From: Sphingobacteriaceae bacterium
GTDB lineage: Bacteria > Bacteroidota > Bacteroidia > Sphingobacteriales > Sphingobacteriaceae
NCBI GenBank assembly: GCA_019752795.1
Contig: JAIELS010000109.1
Location: 1 to 34,922, forward strand
Reading direction: 5' to 3'
Length of the DNA: 34,922 nt
The notes beneath the pieces are model-generated. The model was not told the origin of the DNA. It saw only the letters and a program-made list of their open reading frames with translations, and did no database searches. Shown here piece after piece: positions 17,314 to 25,213 of the stretch (positions within the stretch are counted from its first letter, which is position 1; every line of letters starts with the position of its first letter). Made by a program: the position numbers and the translations under genes.

Positions 17314-17332
17314 AAAATTGAAAATTTTTATT

Positions 17333-17340
17333 TAATTTTG
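17333..17340 (+). promoter_or_regulatory. Possible -7 promoter box before infA
   Basis: TAATTTTG followed by CAACCC lies 45 nt before infA, and closely matches the boxes before rplC and rpsH. No TTTG is found at the expected 19-21 nt upstream; the nearest TTG is only 12 nt away. It may be a weaker promoter for infA, rpmJ and downstream genes. Confidence 0.45.
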
Positions 17341-17384
17341 CAACCCTAATTAATAGCAGTTAATTAAGTAAAAATCAATATAAT

Positions 17385-17603
17385 ATGGCTAAACAAGCCT
17401 CGATTGAACAAGACGGAGTAATAAGGGAAGCGTTATCTAATGCTATGTTTCGAGTTGAACTTGAGAATGGACATGAGATAATCGCCCACATTTCAGGAAA
17501 GATGAGGATGCACTACATCAAAATTCTTCCTGGAGATAAAGTTAAATTAGAGATGTCGCCTTACGATTTATCAAAAGGCAGGATTACTTATAGATATAAA
17601 TAA
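17385..17603 (+). CDS. infA: Translation initiation factor IF-1
   Basis: IF-1 occupies the A site of the 30S subunit during initiation. The 72-residue single OB-fold (S1-like) protein begins [17 protein letters not shown]. It has [32 protein letters not shown] and ends [10 protein letters not shown], all characteristic. It lies between map and rpmJ, a common arrangement outside the Proteobacteria. A -7 box upstream suggests it may have its own promoter. rpmJ starts 1 nt after its stop. Confidence 0.98.
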   Translation: MAKQASIEQDGVIREALSNAMFRVELENGHEIIAHISGKMRMHYIKILPGDKVKLEMSPYDLSKGRITYRYK

Positions 17604-17604
17604 A

Positions 17605-17721
17605 ATGAAAGTTAGGTCATCAATTAAAAAACGTAGCGCTGATTGTAAGATTATTCGCCGTAAAGGTAAACTTTACATCATAAACAAGAAAAATCCGAAG
17701 TATAAGCAACGTCAGGGATAA
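17605..17721 (+). CDS. rpmJ: 50S ribosomal protein L36 (bL36), degenerate zinc site
   Basis: L36 is the smallest 50S protein and often a zinc ribbon. The 38-codon frame from ATG 17605 reads [20 protein letters not shown] and then [18 protein letters not shown], clearly L36. The zinc ligands of the classic Cys-Cys-Cys-His form are mostly gone: Ser replaces the first Cys, only Cys14 remains, and Asn and Tyr replace the third Cys and the His. It is therefore a zinc-independent form. It ends the spc set, 1 nt after infA; rpsM follows after 72 nt. Confidence 0.96.
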   Translation: MKVRSSIKKRSADCKIIRRKGKLYIINKKNPKYKQRQG

Positions 17722-17731
17722 TTAAACATTG

Positions 17732-17771
17732 GAACGAACTCGTACAACGGTGGCCCGCCGTTCGGTCGTTC
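17732..17771 (+). promoter_or_regulatory. Hairpin leader before rpsM
   Basis: GAACGA (17732-17737) pairs with TCGTTC (17766-17771), enclosing AACGG (17746-17750) paired with CCGTT (17758-17762). The element is GC-rich compared with its surroundings and ends 22 nt before rpsM. It has no T-tract. The position matches the alpha-operon leader where S4 acts in E. coli; common function is only a hypothesis. Confidence 0.5.
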
Positions 17772-17793
17772 ATATTAACAATAACATACAAAT

Positions 17794-18171
17794 ATGGCAA
17801 GGATTTCAGGTATTGATTTACCAAGAAACAAAAGAGGTGAAATTGGACTAACTTACATTTTTGGTGTAGGTAGAAAGACTGCTCAGAACATTTTAACTGA
17901 AGCAGGTATCGATTTCAACAAGAAAGTACAAGATTGGTCTGATGATGAGTTATCTGCTATCCGTACAATCATTAACGACGGAATTAAAGTAGAAGGTGCT
18001 TTACGTTCTGAGGTTCAGTTAAACATTAAACGTTTAATGGATATTGGTTGTTACCGTGGCTTACGTCATAGAAAAGGTTTACCTGTTCGTGGTCAACGTA
18101 CTAAAAATAATTCTCGTACTCGTAAAGGAAAGAGAAAAACAGTTGCTAACAAGAAAAAAGCTACTAAGTAA
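17794..18171 (+). CDS. rpsM: 30S ribosomal protein S13 (uS13)
   Basis: S13 is a head protein that bridges to the 50S subunit and contacts P-site tRNA. The 125-residue protein begins [20 protein letters not shown] and holds the helix-hairpin-helix region [14 protein letters not shown]. The signature [28 protein letters not shown] is followed by a Lys-rich tail. It is the first gene of the alpha set and sits just after a hairpin leader. Confidence 0.98.
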   Translation: MARISGIDLPRNKRGEIGLTYIFGVGRKTAQNILTEAGIDFNKKVQDWSDDELSAIRTIINDGIKVEGALRSEVQLNIKRLMDIGCYRGLRHRKGLPVRGQRTKNNSRTRKGKRKTVANKKKATK

Positions 18172-18179
18172 TAAATGAT

Positions 18180-18207
18180 AAGCAATCCCGTATTACGGGA
18201 TTTGCTT
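18180..18207 (+). promoter_or_regulatory. Hairpin in the rpsM-rpsK spacer
   Basis: CCCG (18187-18190) pairs with CGGG (18196-18199) around a TATTA loop. The stem extends through AAGCAAT (18180-18186) with ATTTGCTT (18200-18207) and one bulged base. GGATTAAAATAAA follows, not a T-tract. It lies 8 nt after the rpsM stop in a 116-nt spacer that otherwise shows only AT-rich sequence. Confidence 0.4.
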
Positions 18208-18287
18208 GGATTAAAATAAATTAAAATGGTTAATGGGTCCGGATTAGTAATAATCTAATAATTCATTAATTTAATAATTAAAGCAAA

Positions 18288-18677
18288 ATGGCTAAAAGTA
18301 AAAAAGTTACCAAAAAACGTATTGTTGTTATTGAGTCTGTTGGTCAGGCGCATATCAATGCTACGTTCAACAACATCATCGTTACTTTAACAAACAACAA
18401 CGGTCAAACTATTTCATGGTCGTCTGCAGGTAAAATGGGTTTCAAGGGTTCTAAAAAGAACACTCCATACGCTGCTGGCCAAGCTGCATCTGATTGCGGT
18501 AAAGTAGCATTTGATTTGGGTTTACGTAAAGTAGAGGTATTTGTTAAAGGTCCAGGTTCAGGCCGTGAGTCTGCAATCAGAACTTTGCAAGTAGCTGGTA
18601 TCGAGGTAATGTCTATTAAAGATATTACACCGCTTCCACACAATGGATGTCGTCCTCCTAAAAAGAGAAGAGTTTAA
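18288..18677 (+). CDS. rpsK: 30S ribosomal protein S11 (uS11)
   Basis: S11 is a platform protein near the mRNA exit. The 129-residue sequence has the conserved [43 protein letters not shown] blocks and the C-terminal signature [18 protein letters not shown], then [19 protein letters not shown]. Length and gene order are standard. A hairpin spacer of 69 nt separates it from rpsD. Confidence 0.98.
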   Translation: MAKSKKVTKKRIVVIESVGQAHINATFNNIIVTLTNNNGQTISWSSAGKMGFKGSKKNTPYAAGQAASDCGKVAFDLGLRKVEVFVKGPGSGRESAIRTLQVAGIEVMSIKDITPLPHNGCRPPKKRRV

Positions 18678-18686
18678 TTAATCATT

Positions 18687-18733
18687 TTTTAAAGCTAAGA
18701 GTCGGCAATTTAAGGTTGTTCGATACTTTAAAA
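18687..18733 (+). promoter_or_regulatory. Multi-part hairpin before rpsD
   Basis: TTTTAAAG (18687-18694) pairs perfectly with CTTTAAAA (18726-18733). Inside, TCG/CGA (18702-18704 with 18721-18723) and CAA/TTG (18706-18708 with 18716-18718) stack around a 7-nt loop. The fold ends 13 nt before the rpsD ATG. S4 is a known autogenous regulator in other phyla, which makes this an S4 leader candidate; this is inference. Confidence 0.45.
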
Positions 18734-18746
18734 TTAAAATCAAAAC

Positions 18747-19355
18747 ATGGCAAGATATACAGGACCGAAGTCCAAAATCGCCCGTAAGTTCAGAGAACCA
18801 ATTTTTGGTCCTGACAAAGTATTAGACAGAAAAAACTATCCTCCAGGCCAACATGGCGCTTCAAAAAGAAGAGGAAAACAATCTGAGTACTCAGTACAGT
18901 TAATGGAAAAACAAAAAGTAAAATACACTTATGGTGTGTTAGAAAAACAATTCCGTAACTTGTTTACAAAAGCTTCAGCTCGTGGTGGTATCACAGGTGA
19001 TAACTTATTACAATTATTAGAAGCACGCTTAGATAATACAGTATATAGATTAGGTATTGCTCCAACTCGTTCAGGTGCACGTCAATTGGTTAGCCACAAA
19101 CACGTAACTGTTAACGGTGAAGTAGTTAATATTCCATCATATCAATTAAGAGCTGGTGATGTTATCGCTGTACGTGATAAATCGAAATCTTTAGAAGCAA
19201 TCACTAATTCAGTGGCTGGAAGAATGATCAATAAATTTAATTGGTTAGATTGGAACGCAAGTGAATTAACAGGTAAGTTTTTAGCTTATCCACAACGTGA
19301 TGAGATTCCAGAAAACATTAAAGAGAACCTTATAGTAGAGTTATACTCTAAGTAA
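18747..19355 (+). CDS. rpsD: 30S ribosomal protein S4 (uS4)
   Basis: S4 nucleates 30S body assembly and regulates the alpha operon in E. coli. The 202-residue protein begins [21 protein letters not shown]. It has the motif [27 protein letters not shown] and the S4 RNA-binding domain [34 protein letters not shown] at about residues 92-125. The N-terminal zinc-type Cys cluster of some S4 proteins is absent. A structured spacer precedes it and a terminator-like hairpin follows it. Confidence 0.98.
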   Translation: MARYTGPKSKIARKFREPIFGPDKVLDRKNYPPGQHGASKRRGKQSEYSVQLMEKQKVKYTYGVLEKQFRNLFTKASARGGITGDNLLQLLEARLDNTVYRLGIAPTRSGARQLVSHKHVTVNGEVVNIPSYQLRAGDVIAVRDKSKSLEAITNSVAGRMINKFNWLDWNASELTGKFLAYPQRDEIPENIKENLIVELYSK

Positions 19356-19362
19356 TCATATT

Positions 19363-19392
19363 AGTTAAAGCCTTTATGGCTTTAACTTTTTT
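19363..19392 (+). terminator. Terminator-like hairpin between rpsD and rpoA
   Basis: AGTTAAAGCC (19363-19372) pairs perfectly with GGCTTTAACT (19378-19387) around a TTTAT loop, followed at once by TTTTTT (19387-19392). All features of an intrinsic terminator are present, yet rpoA starts only 39 nt later with no evident promoter between. It probably attenuates expression of rpoA and rplQ relative to the r-protein genes. Confidence 0.7.
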
Positions 19393-19431
19393 CCGTTACA
19401 CAACATTAATAACGATCTAAAAACATTATAA

Positions 19432-20424
19432 ATGGCAATTTTAGCATTTCAGAAACCCGATAAGGTAATCATGCAGAAATCAACTGATTTCGATGGTCAA
19501 TTTGAATTTCGTCCTTTAGAGCCCGGTTTCGGTGTAACAATTGGTAATGCCCTAAGAAGAATTTTACTTTCTTCATTAGAAGGTTTTGCAATTACAAGTA
19601 TTCGTTTTTCAGGCGTTTCTCACGAATTTTCTACCATGAAAGGTGTTGTAGAAGATTTAACTGAAATCATTCTTAACTTAAAACAAGTTCGTTTTAAGAA
19701 AGTTGGTGAATCAGGAGATTCTGAGAAAGTATTCATTATTGTAAATGGTCAAGATCAATTCTTAGCTGGTGATATTACTAAATTCTCTAACAATTTTGAG
19801 GTTTTAAACCCTGATTTTGTAATCTGTAATATGGAAAAATCTGTTACTTTAGAGGTAGAATTAACTATCAATAAAGGACGTGGTTATGTTCCTGCTGAAG
19901 AGAACAAAATTACTGATGCAGTAGTTGGTGTTATCGCTATCGATTCGATCTTTACGCCAATGAAAAATGTAAAATACACGATTGAAAACTATCGTGTTGA
20001 ACAAAAAACAGATTACGAGAAATTAATTTTAGATATTTCTACTGATGGATCAATCCATCCAGAAGAGGCTTTGAAAGAAGCAGCTAAAATTTTAATCCAA
20101 CACTTTATGTTGTTCTCTGATGAGAACTTGGTATTAGAATCTCAAGCTAAAGAAGAAACTAAAGAAGTTGATGAGGAAATTTTACATATGCGTAAAATCC
20201 TTAAAACAGAATTAGTTGATTTAGATCTTTCTGTACGTGCATTAAACTGCTTAAAAGCAGCTGATATTCGTACTTTAGCTGATTTAGTTTCTTACGATGT
20301 TGCTGACATGTTAAAATTCAGAAACTTCGGTAAAAAATCATTAACTGAAATTCAAGAATTAGTAAAATCTAAACAATTATCGTTTGGAATGAACTTATCT
20401 AAATTTAAGTTAGAAGAAGAATAA
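19432..20424 (+). CDS. rpoA: DNA-directed RNA polymerase subunit alpha
   Basis: Alpha dimerises to scaffold RNA polymerase assembly and its C-terminal domain binds DNA and activators. The 330-residue protein has the N-terminal domain with [20 protein letters not shown] at about residues 34-53 and [22 protein letters not shown] flexible acidic linker at about 240-250 follows, then the C-terminal domain with [23 protein letters not shown] and the helix-hairpin-helix [17 protein letters not shown] terminator-like hairpin lies just upstream. Confidence 0.98.
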   Translation: MAILAFQKPDKVIMQKSTDFDGQFEFRPLEPGFGVTIGNALRRILLSSLEGFAITSIRFSGVSHEFSTMKGVVEDLTEIILNLKQVRFKKVGESGDSEKVFIIVNGQDQFLAGDITKFSNNFEVLNPDFVICNMEKSVTLEVELTINKGRGYVPAEENKITDAVVGVIAIDSIFTPMKNVKYTIENYRVEQKTDYEKLILDISTDGSIHPEEALKEAAKILIQHFMLFSDENLVLESQAKEETKEVDEEILHMRKILKTELVDLDLSVRALNCLKAADIRTLADLVSYDVADMLKFRNFGKKSLTEIQELVKSKQLSFGMNLSKFKLEEE

Positions 20425-20502
20425 AAAAAGTTTTCAGTTTTGAGTTTTCAGTTGTGAAATTGTGCTCAAGGCTCGGAATATAATATTAATTAAATATTCA
20501 CT

Positions 20503-20545
20503 GTGTATAATTCCCTCAGATTAAGTTCAAAGAGACGGTATACAC
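20503..20545 (+). promoter_or_regulatory. Inverted repeat in the rpoA-rplQ spacer
   Basis: GTGTATA (20503-20509) and TATACAC (20539-20545) form a perfect 7-bp inverted repeat with a 29-nt loop. A second repeat, AATATT-AATTA-AATATT, is at 20482-20498. Upstream lie two copies of TTTTCAGTT. The 136-nt spacer has no clear promoter box. Weak evidence for a leader structure. Confidence 0.25.
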
Positions 20546-20560
20546 TTTACAAAACAAACA

Positions 20561-21151
20561 ATGAGACACGGTAAAAAACACAACCATTTAGGTAGAACAA
20601 CTTCGCATAGAAAAGCGATGTTAGCTAACATGGCATCTTCGTTAATTAAACACAAGAGAATTTCAACTACTTTAGCTAAAGCAAAAGCTTTACGCGTATA
20701 TGTTGAGCCTCTAATTACAAAGTCTAAAAACGATACTACTCACTCACGTCGTACAGTATTTGCTTACTTACAAGATAAAGAAACGGTTACAGAATTGTTC
20801 CGTGATGTAGCTGCTAAAGTTGCTAACCGTCCAGGTGGTTATACTCGTATTATTAAATTAAACAATCGTTTAGGTGATAATGCTGAGATGGCTTTAATTG
20901 AATTAGTTGATTACAACGAAGTTTATGGCCAAGATGCTGCTGCAGAAGAAAAGAAAACTACACGTAGAGGTAGAAGCAAAGCTAAAAAAGCTGATGCTCC
21001 TGCTGCAGAAGCTAAAGCTCCAAAAGCTGAGGCTGTAGTTGAAGAGGCTGTAGTTGTTGAAGAAGCAGCACCAGCTGTTGAAGAAACTCCTGCAACTGAA
21101 GAAGCAACTCCAGAAGCACCAGCTGCTGAGGAAGAAGCTCCAAAAGCATAA
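20561..21151 (+). CDS. rplQ: 50S ribosomal protein L17 (bL17) with an acidic Ala/Glu tail
   Basis: L17 lies near the tunnel exit. The conserved domain fills about residues 1-125: [20 protein letters not shown], then [25 protein letters not shown] and [28 protein letters not shown]. After about residue 128 a basic linker ([11 protein letters not shown]) leads to a roughly 55-residue low-complexity tail of Ala, Glu, Pro and Val. E. coli L17 is about 127 residues and lacks it. The tail is in frame and the gene ends just before a strong terminator, closing the ribosomal block. Confidence 0.97.
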   Translation: MRHGKKHNHLGRTTSHRKAMLANMASSLIKHKRISTTLAKAKALRVYVEPLITKSKNDTTHSRRTVFAYLQDKETVTELFRDVAAKVANRPGGYTRIIKLNNRLGDNAEMALIELVDYNEVYGQDAAAEEKKTTRRGRSKAKKADAPAAEAKAPKAEAVVEEAVVVEEAAPAVEETPATEEATPEAPAAEEEAPKA

Positions 21152-21187
21152 ATCTCAAATCCCAAAAATGGGACTTTAAAAAATATT

Positions 21188-21219
21188 AAGCCCTTTAGGA
21201 TTTCCTAAAGGGCTTTTTT
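21188..21219 (+). terminator. Intrinsic terminator after rplQ
   Basis: AAGCCCTTTAGGA (21188-21200) pairs with TCCTAAAGGGCTT (21203-21215), followed by TTTTTT up to 21219. It ends the alpha cluster ahead of the convergent oxidoreductase operon. A smaller TCCCA/TGGGA hairpin lies just upstream. Confidence 0.92.
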
Positions 21220-21247
21220 GTACTTTATATTTTTATTAGTAGGCTAT

Positions 21248-21871
21248 TTAAATATTGATGTTCTCCATTCCATATTGTTTTAATACGTCTGCCGGTACAC
21301 CTTCCCATTGATTAGGCTGATTACCTACATACCCAATATCTTTAATCCCAATTTCTGTAGTATAGAATCCAGAAGCAGTTAGACTTCTCATTCTATTGAA
21401 AAATGATACACCTGCAGACATTTCCGGTTTAGCTTTATTAGGATATGCAATTTCATCTATTAATGTAATTTGATTTGTTGCGCTGGTTTCTATGAATGGT
21501 TTTTCAAATCTGTTAAAACTTTGAATATCGAGCCATTTTAATCCACCACGCATAGGTACTTGATGCTCTGGCATATCTTTTACAATAAATTCTATAAATT
21601 CAGGAACTTTGGCATCGGTAGCGCTACCAGAAACATTATCTTTTGGAATAATGATATCTACTAAGACCGTGATTGTGGCCATTTCATGAGCATTGAAAAA
21701 GGTTTCTTTTTTTATTTTTTCCTCTCTTTCTGTTTCCCACTGCTCTCGACCTGGTAATTGTTCGCCAGATACCAATTCTTTTTTATCTCCTGATGGTTTA
21801 CAGGCACCAACTAATAATGATGTGCTTATTGCTGTAAGTCCTAGTGCTTTTAGTGATTCGCGTCTGTTCAT
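21248..21871 (-). CDS. Gluconate 2-dehydrogenase subunit 3-like Tat lipoprotein
   Basis: Members of this family are small partner subunits of membrane-bound, flavin-dependent sugar or alcohol dehydrogenases. The 207-residue protein begins with a twin-arginine-type signal, NRRESLKALGL, and then a lipobox-like LLVGAC with Cys at residue 24, so it is probably exported folded and lipid-anchored. The mature part has ETFFNAHEMATITVLVDIIIPKDN, the typical subunit 3 opening. It lies 2 nt downstream of the GMC oxidoreductase gene and is surely co-transcribed. It may carry the flavoenzyme across the membrane by piggy-back, since the oxidoreductase itself lacks a clear signal peptide. The substrate is unknown. 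Confidence 0.85.
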   Translation of the reverse strand: MNRRESLKALGLTAISTSLLVGACKPSGDKKELVSGEQLPGREQWETEREEKIKKETFFNAHEMATITVLVDIIIPKDNVSGSATDAKVPEFIEFIVKDMPEHQVPMRGGLKWLDIQSFNRFEKPFIETSATNQITLIDEIAYPNKAKPEMSAGVSFFNRMRSLTASGFYTTEIGIKDIGYVGNQPNQWEGVPADVLKQYGMENINI

Positions 21872-21873
21872 GA

Positions 21874-23610
21874 TTAAATATTTTGTTTTTTCTTTTCAGC
21901 TAAAATATATTCTGCAGTTCTCATCGCTAAAGCTAATATTGTCCATGTGGCATTTTTATCTCCTTGTTGCACAAATGGACCAGCATCAACCACAAAAAGA
22001 TTTTTACAATCGTGTGCTTGGCAATACTTGTTTAAAGCTGATTTTTTCGGGTCATCGCCCATACGGATTGTACCAACTTCGTGAATAATTCTTCCAGGAG
22101 CTAATAATCCATAATTAGTTTCTGGCCCATGAATTTTAGAAGTAACTATTCCACCCATTTCTTTCATGATGGATAAAAAGGTTTCTTGCATGTGTTTGGC
22201 TTGCAATATTTCTTCTTTTGCCCATTTGTAATGAAATCTCAAAACTGGAATTCCATATTTATCTACCACATCTGGGTCTATTTCACAATAATTATCTTCT
22301 CTAGCAATAGCAGTTCCACGACCAGCCATGCCTACGCTTGTACCATAAAAGCGACGATAATCTTCTTTTAGTGATGCCCCATATCCACCAGCTTCTTTCA
22401 TTTGACCATTTTTATCCGGCACTAAACCGTTCATAGATGATACACCACCCCCAAATCCGTAAGATGGCATGCCCATTCCTCCGCCATATTCAATGTGGTA
22501 ACCTCTAGGAAAATCTAACTTTTTATTATCCAACCACCAAGGAGAGTAAATGTGTATACTACCAAGCCCATCTTCATTATACCTTTTTCTATCCATTAAT
22601 TGAGGAAGAAAACCATAAACACCAGCACCAGTAGAATCATGTAAATATTTACCTACAACACCACTGTTGTTTGCTAAACCGTTTGGATGTTGAGATGATT
22701 TTGAGTTCAATAAAATTCTAGCCGATTCGCAGGCACTAGCACCTAAAATCACCAATTTGCCATTAACTTGATATTCTTGCAAATCTTTACGATTTACATA
22801 GGAAACGCCTTTTGCAGAACCATCCTTATTGGTAATCACTTCTCTTACCATTGCATCTGTTATTACGGTAAGATTGCCTGTTTTTTGTGCGGGAATAACT
22901 AAACAAGATGATGCAGAAAAATCTCCATATACTTTACATCCTCTACCGCACTGCCCACAATAAAAACAAGGTGCACGATCGTTATTTCCTTTTATACTTT
23001 CAGTCATTACCGCACCTCTTCCTGCGATTACCTTTACGCCTGCTTTTTCTGCTCCTTTTTTAATGAAAAGTTCATTTAAACGAGGTTTTGGTGGTTTCAT
23101 GAAAATTCCATCAGGTTCGTTTTCTATACCTTCTACAGAGCCATAAATACCTATCATACGGTCAACTTTGTCGTAAAAAGGTTTTACATCAGCATAAGTA
23201 ATTGGCCAATCGGCTGTTAACCCATCTTTTGGTTTAAAATCATCAGGACCCATTCTTAATGAAATTCTTCCCCAATGGTTTGTTCTACCACCTAACATAC
23301 GTGATCTAAACCAATCGAACTCTGTTTTATCTTTCTTAGTGTATGGCTCACCTTCTAATTCCCAGCCGCCATAAGAGGCATCAAAATCTCCAAAAGGTCT
23401 TGTGGTGCCAGCCCCACGTCTAGGCGATTCCCAAGGCCATTTCATCTGATGTGAATCTATTCTTGGATCGAAGTGTTGACCTGCTTCAAGTAGCAATACT
23501 TTTTGTCCGGCGTTTGCCAAAACATAGGCGGCCATTCCTCCACCAGCACCAGAGCCAACTATTATAGCATCGTAAACTGTTGAAGACTTTTTGATTTGAA
23601 ATTCGCTCAT
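21874..23610 (-). CDS. GMC family FAD-dependent oxidoreductase
   Basis: GMC enzymes oxidise alcohols and sugars with bound FAD. The 578-residue protein has the dinucleotide motif DAIIVGSGAGGGMAAYVL (GSGAGG at residues 19-24) and RMLGGRTNHWGR in the FAD-contact region. The C-terminal GMC domain has HEVGTIRMG (conserved His) and DKNATWTILALAMR (conserved Asn). A Cys-rich stretch, CFYCGQCGRGC plus a later Cys, lies near residue 210-235 and could bind a metal or cluster. With the subunit 3 gene 2 nt downstream it forms a two-gene operon like gluconate dehydrogenase, but no cytochrome subunit is present. The substrate cannot be assigned. Confidence 0.92.
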   Translation of the reverse strand: MSEFQIKKSSTVYDAIIVGSGAGGGMAAYVLANAGQKVLLLEAGQHFDPRIDSHQMKWPWESPRRGAGTTRPFGDFDASYGGWELEGEPYTKKDKTEFDWFRSRMLGGRTNHWGRISLRMGPDDFKPKDGLTADWPITYADVKPFYDKVDRMIGIYGSVEGIENEPDGIFMKPPKPRLNELFIKKGAEKAGVKVIAGRGAVMTESIKGNNDRAPCFYCGQCGRGCKVYGDFSASSCLVIPAQKTGNLTVITDAMVREVITNKDGSAKGVSYVNRKDLQEYQVNGKLVILGASACESARILLNSKSSQHPNGLANNSGVVGKYLHDSTGAGVYGFLPQLMDRKRYNEDGLGSIHIYSPWWLDNKKLDFPRGYHIEYGGGMGMPSYGFGGGVSSMNGLVPDKNGQMKEAGGYGASLKEDYRRFYGTSVGMAGRGTAIAREDNYCEIDPDVVDKYGIPVLRFHYKWAKEEILQAKHMQETFLSIMKEMGGIVTSKIHGPETNYGLLAPGRIIHEVGTIRMGDDPKKSALNKYCQAHDCKNLFVVDAGPFVQQGDKNATWTILALAMRTAEYILAEKKKQNI

Positions 23611-23651
23611 TATTAATGGTTAGATATTTAAAGATATCCTAATTTAAAGCT

Positions 23652-23659
23652 TAATTTTG
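23652..23659 (+). promoter_or_regulatory. Possible -7 promoter box before the methyltransferase gene
   Basis: TAATTTTG matches TAnnTTTG and lies 66 nt before the ATG at 23726, in the divergent 115-nt spacer. No TTTG is present at the expected distance upstream, so support is moderate at best. Confidence 0.35.
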
Positions 23660-23725
23660 TGAAAGCAAAAAGTTAAGTAGGCTAATTTATTAATAAAGTA
23701 GTTACTTAATTGATAATCCTTAAAT

Positions 23726-24928
23726 ATGACAAATACTGAAACGCTTAATAAATTTAGTCAAACTTTAGAAACAAGTATTCTAGATAAAAACCTTGTCAAA
23801 CTTTCTCTTGGGAACTATCAAGGAAATGATAGAGAATTAAAAAATATTTATGTCAAGTTGGTTAAAATTAAAAGAGTTGATATGCTTTCTTTTAACTATA
23901 GGTATAAAACCAGAGACATTTTTAAAAACCATCAAATTGAAGATGGGATAAAGTTGCTTAATAATTTATTGAGCAATGATTTTAAGATTGGAACTTTGTT
24001 TACTGTAGATCAAGAAATTATAATTGAGCATGATAAAAAGAATATTATAAAGCTAAGAGAAAGATTTTTTAATACTAAGCTAGAACCTAATTTATCTCAT
24101 GATAAGGAAAAGAAGCGCTTGATTAAGCCTGCCAATAACTCTTATTTACATGCCTTAAAAATTACAGATGCTGACGGCAAAGTTTTTAAGAATTCACAAG
24201 ATAAGTACAAGCAGATTAATCAATACATAGAGATTTTAAGTTCTTTAATTAAGGAATTGCCAGAAGGAACCATTAAGAATGTCGTAGATATGGGCTCTGG
24301 AAAAGGTTATTTAACATTTGCTCTGTATGATTATTTGCATCAACAATTGAATTTAAAAGCAAAGGTAACAGGGGTTGAGTTTAGAGCAGATTTAGTTACG
24401 TTATGTAATGACATTGCCAAGCAATCTAGTTTTGAGCAATTGCATTTTGTTGAGGGTACAATTGAAGATTATAAAGTAAAAGAAATAAATCTATTAATTG
24501 CCTTACATGCTTGTGATACAGCAACAGATGATGCGATTTTTAAAGGTATAAATGCTGGTGCTGAATTAATTGTTGTTGCACCTTGTTGCCATAAACAGAT
24601 TAGACGAGAAATTGAAAAATACAAAGTTAAAAATGATGTTTCGTTTTTAACAAAATATGGAATTTTCTTAGAACGCCAAGCCGAAATGGTAACTGATGGA
24701 ATTAGAGCTTTAATCTTAGAATATTACGGTTACAAAACCAAAGTTTTTGAATTTATTTCTGATGCGCATACCCCGAAAAATGTGTTGGTAGTGGGGGTGA
24801 AGCCCCTAAATCCCCTGAAGGGGACTTCTGAAGCGAAACGCAAAGAAGAAATTTTACAAAAAATAAAAGAAACTAAGGCTTATTTTGGGATTGGCTACCA
24901 TCATCTGGAGAGATTGTTAGAATTGTAA
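23726..24928 (+). CDS. SAM-dependent methyltransferase (Methyltransf_32-like)
   Basis: The 400-residue protein has an N-terminal region of about 160 residues without a recognised motif, then a Rossmann methyltransferase domain. Motif I is VVDMGSGKGYLTFAL (residues 186-200), followed by TGVEFRADL and LLIALHACDTATDDAI (257-272). PCCHKQ (286-291) resembles the Pro-Cys-Cys-His motif of the METTL25/RRNAD1-like group. The substrate is unknown; RNA or protein are both possible. Near residues 357-370 the gene contains a palindromic G/C-rich repeat that stays in frame. It is monocistronic, divergent from the oxidoreductase operon. Confidence 0.85.
   Translation: MTNTETLNKFSQTLETSILDKNLVKLSLGNYQGNDRELKNIYVKLVKIKRVDMLSFNYRYKTRDIFKNHQIEDGIKLLNNLLSNDFKIGTLFTVDQEIIIEHDKKNIIKLRERFFNTKLEPNLSHDKEKKRLIKPANNSYLHALKITDADGKVFKNSQDKYKQINQYIEILSSLIKELPEGTIKNVVDMGSGKGYLTFALYDYLHQQLNLKAKVTGVEFRADLVTLCNDIAKQSSFEQLHFVEGTIEDYKVKEINLLIALHACDTATDDAIFKGINAGAELIVVAPCCHKQIRREIEKYKVKNDVSFLTKYGIFLERQAEMVTDGIRALILEYYGYKTKVFEFISDAHTPKNVLVVGVKPLNPLKGTSEAKRKEEILQKIKETKAYFGIGYHHLERLLEL
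24793..24823 (+). repeat. G/C-rich palindromic repeat inside a coding frame
   Basis: GGGG near 24794-24797 can pair with CCCC at 24803-24806, and CCCCT (24812-24816) pairs with AGGGG (24819-24823). The stretch is far more GC-rich than its surroundings and resembles CCCCTAAATCCCC...GGGGACTT repeats that I recall between genes in Bacteroidetes. Here it encodes about VKPLNPLKGTSE in the C-terminal part of the methyltransferase. Confidence 0.6.
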
Positions 24929-25035
24929 TGAGGCTAAAGCCGACGATTTTACCCCGTATGTTTAGCCAATATTTTACATTTTAGTAAATGCTTTTGTTAT
25001 TTAAACCTGATGGTAGCGGAAATACTTTTTTGTAT

Positions 25036-25100
25036 CGTCATTTCGAAGAAGGTACGACTGAGAAATCTGTAAGCAGAGAAGTATAGGATAGAGATTTCTC
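25036..25100 (+). repeat. Dispersed palindromic repeat, copy A
   Basis: CGTCATTTCGA at 25036-25046, then GAGAAATCT (25060-25068) and its exact complement AGATTTCTC (25092-25100) with a 23-nt spacer. TATAGGA lies just before the right arm. Related sequence may continue to about 25130 (GGTTGAAAGAC). A shorter relative lies at 32441-32482. It resembles a REP-like intergenic repeat common in Bacteroidetes. It fills part of the 438-nt gene-free stretch 24929-25366. Confidence 0.65.
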
Positions 25101-25213
25101 GCATGCGTTCCAAAGGACGGTTGAAAGACCAACAAAAAGATTACAGCAAACAGCAGGACTGCAGATCCTAATAATTACTGACATTCATTTTCAAAACACC
25201 TAATCCTTTAAAA

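Noticed and set aside
21693-22088. Plus-strand frame across the GMC operon
   Set aside because: Antisense to two well-supported genes, with no family match.
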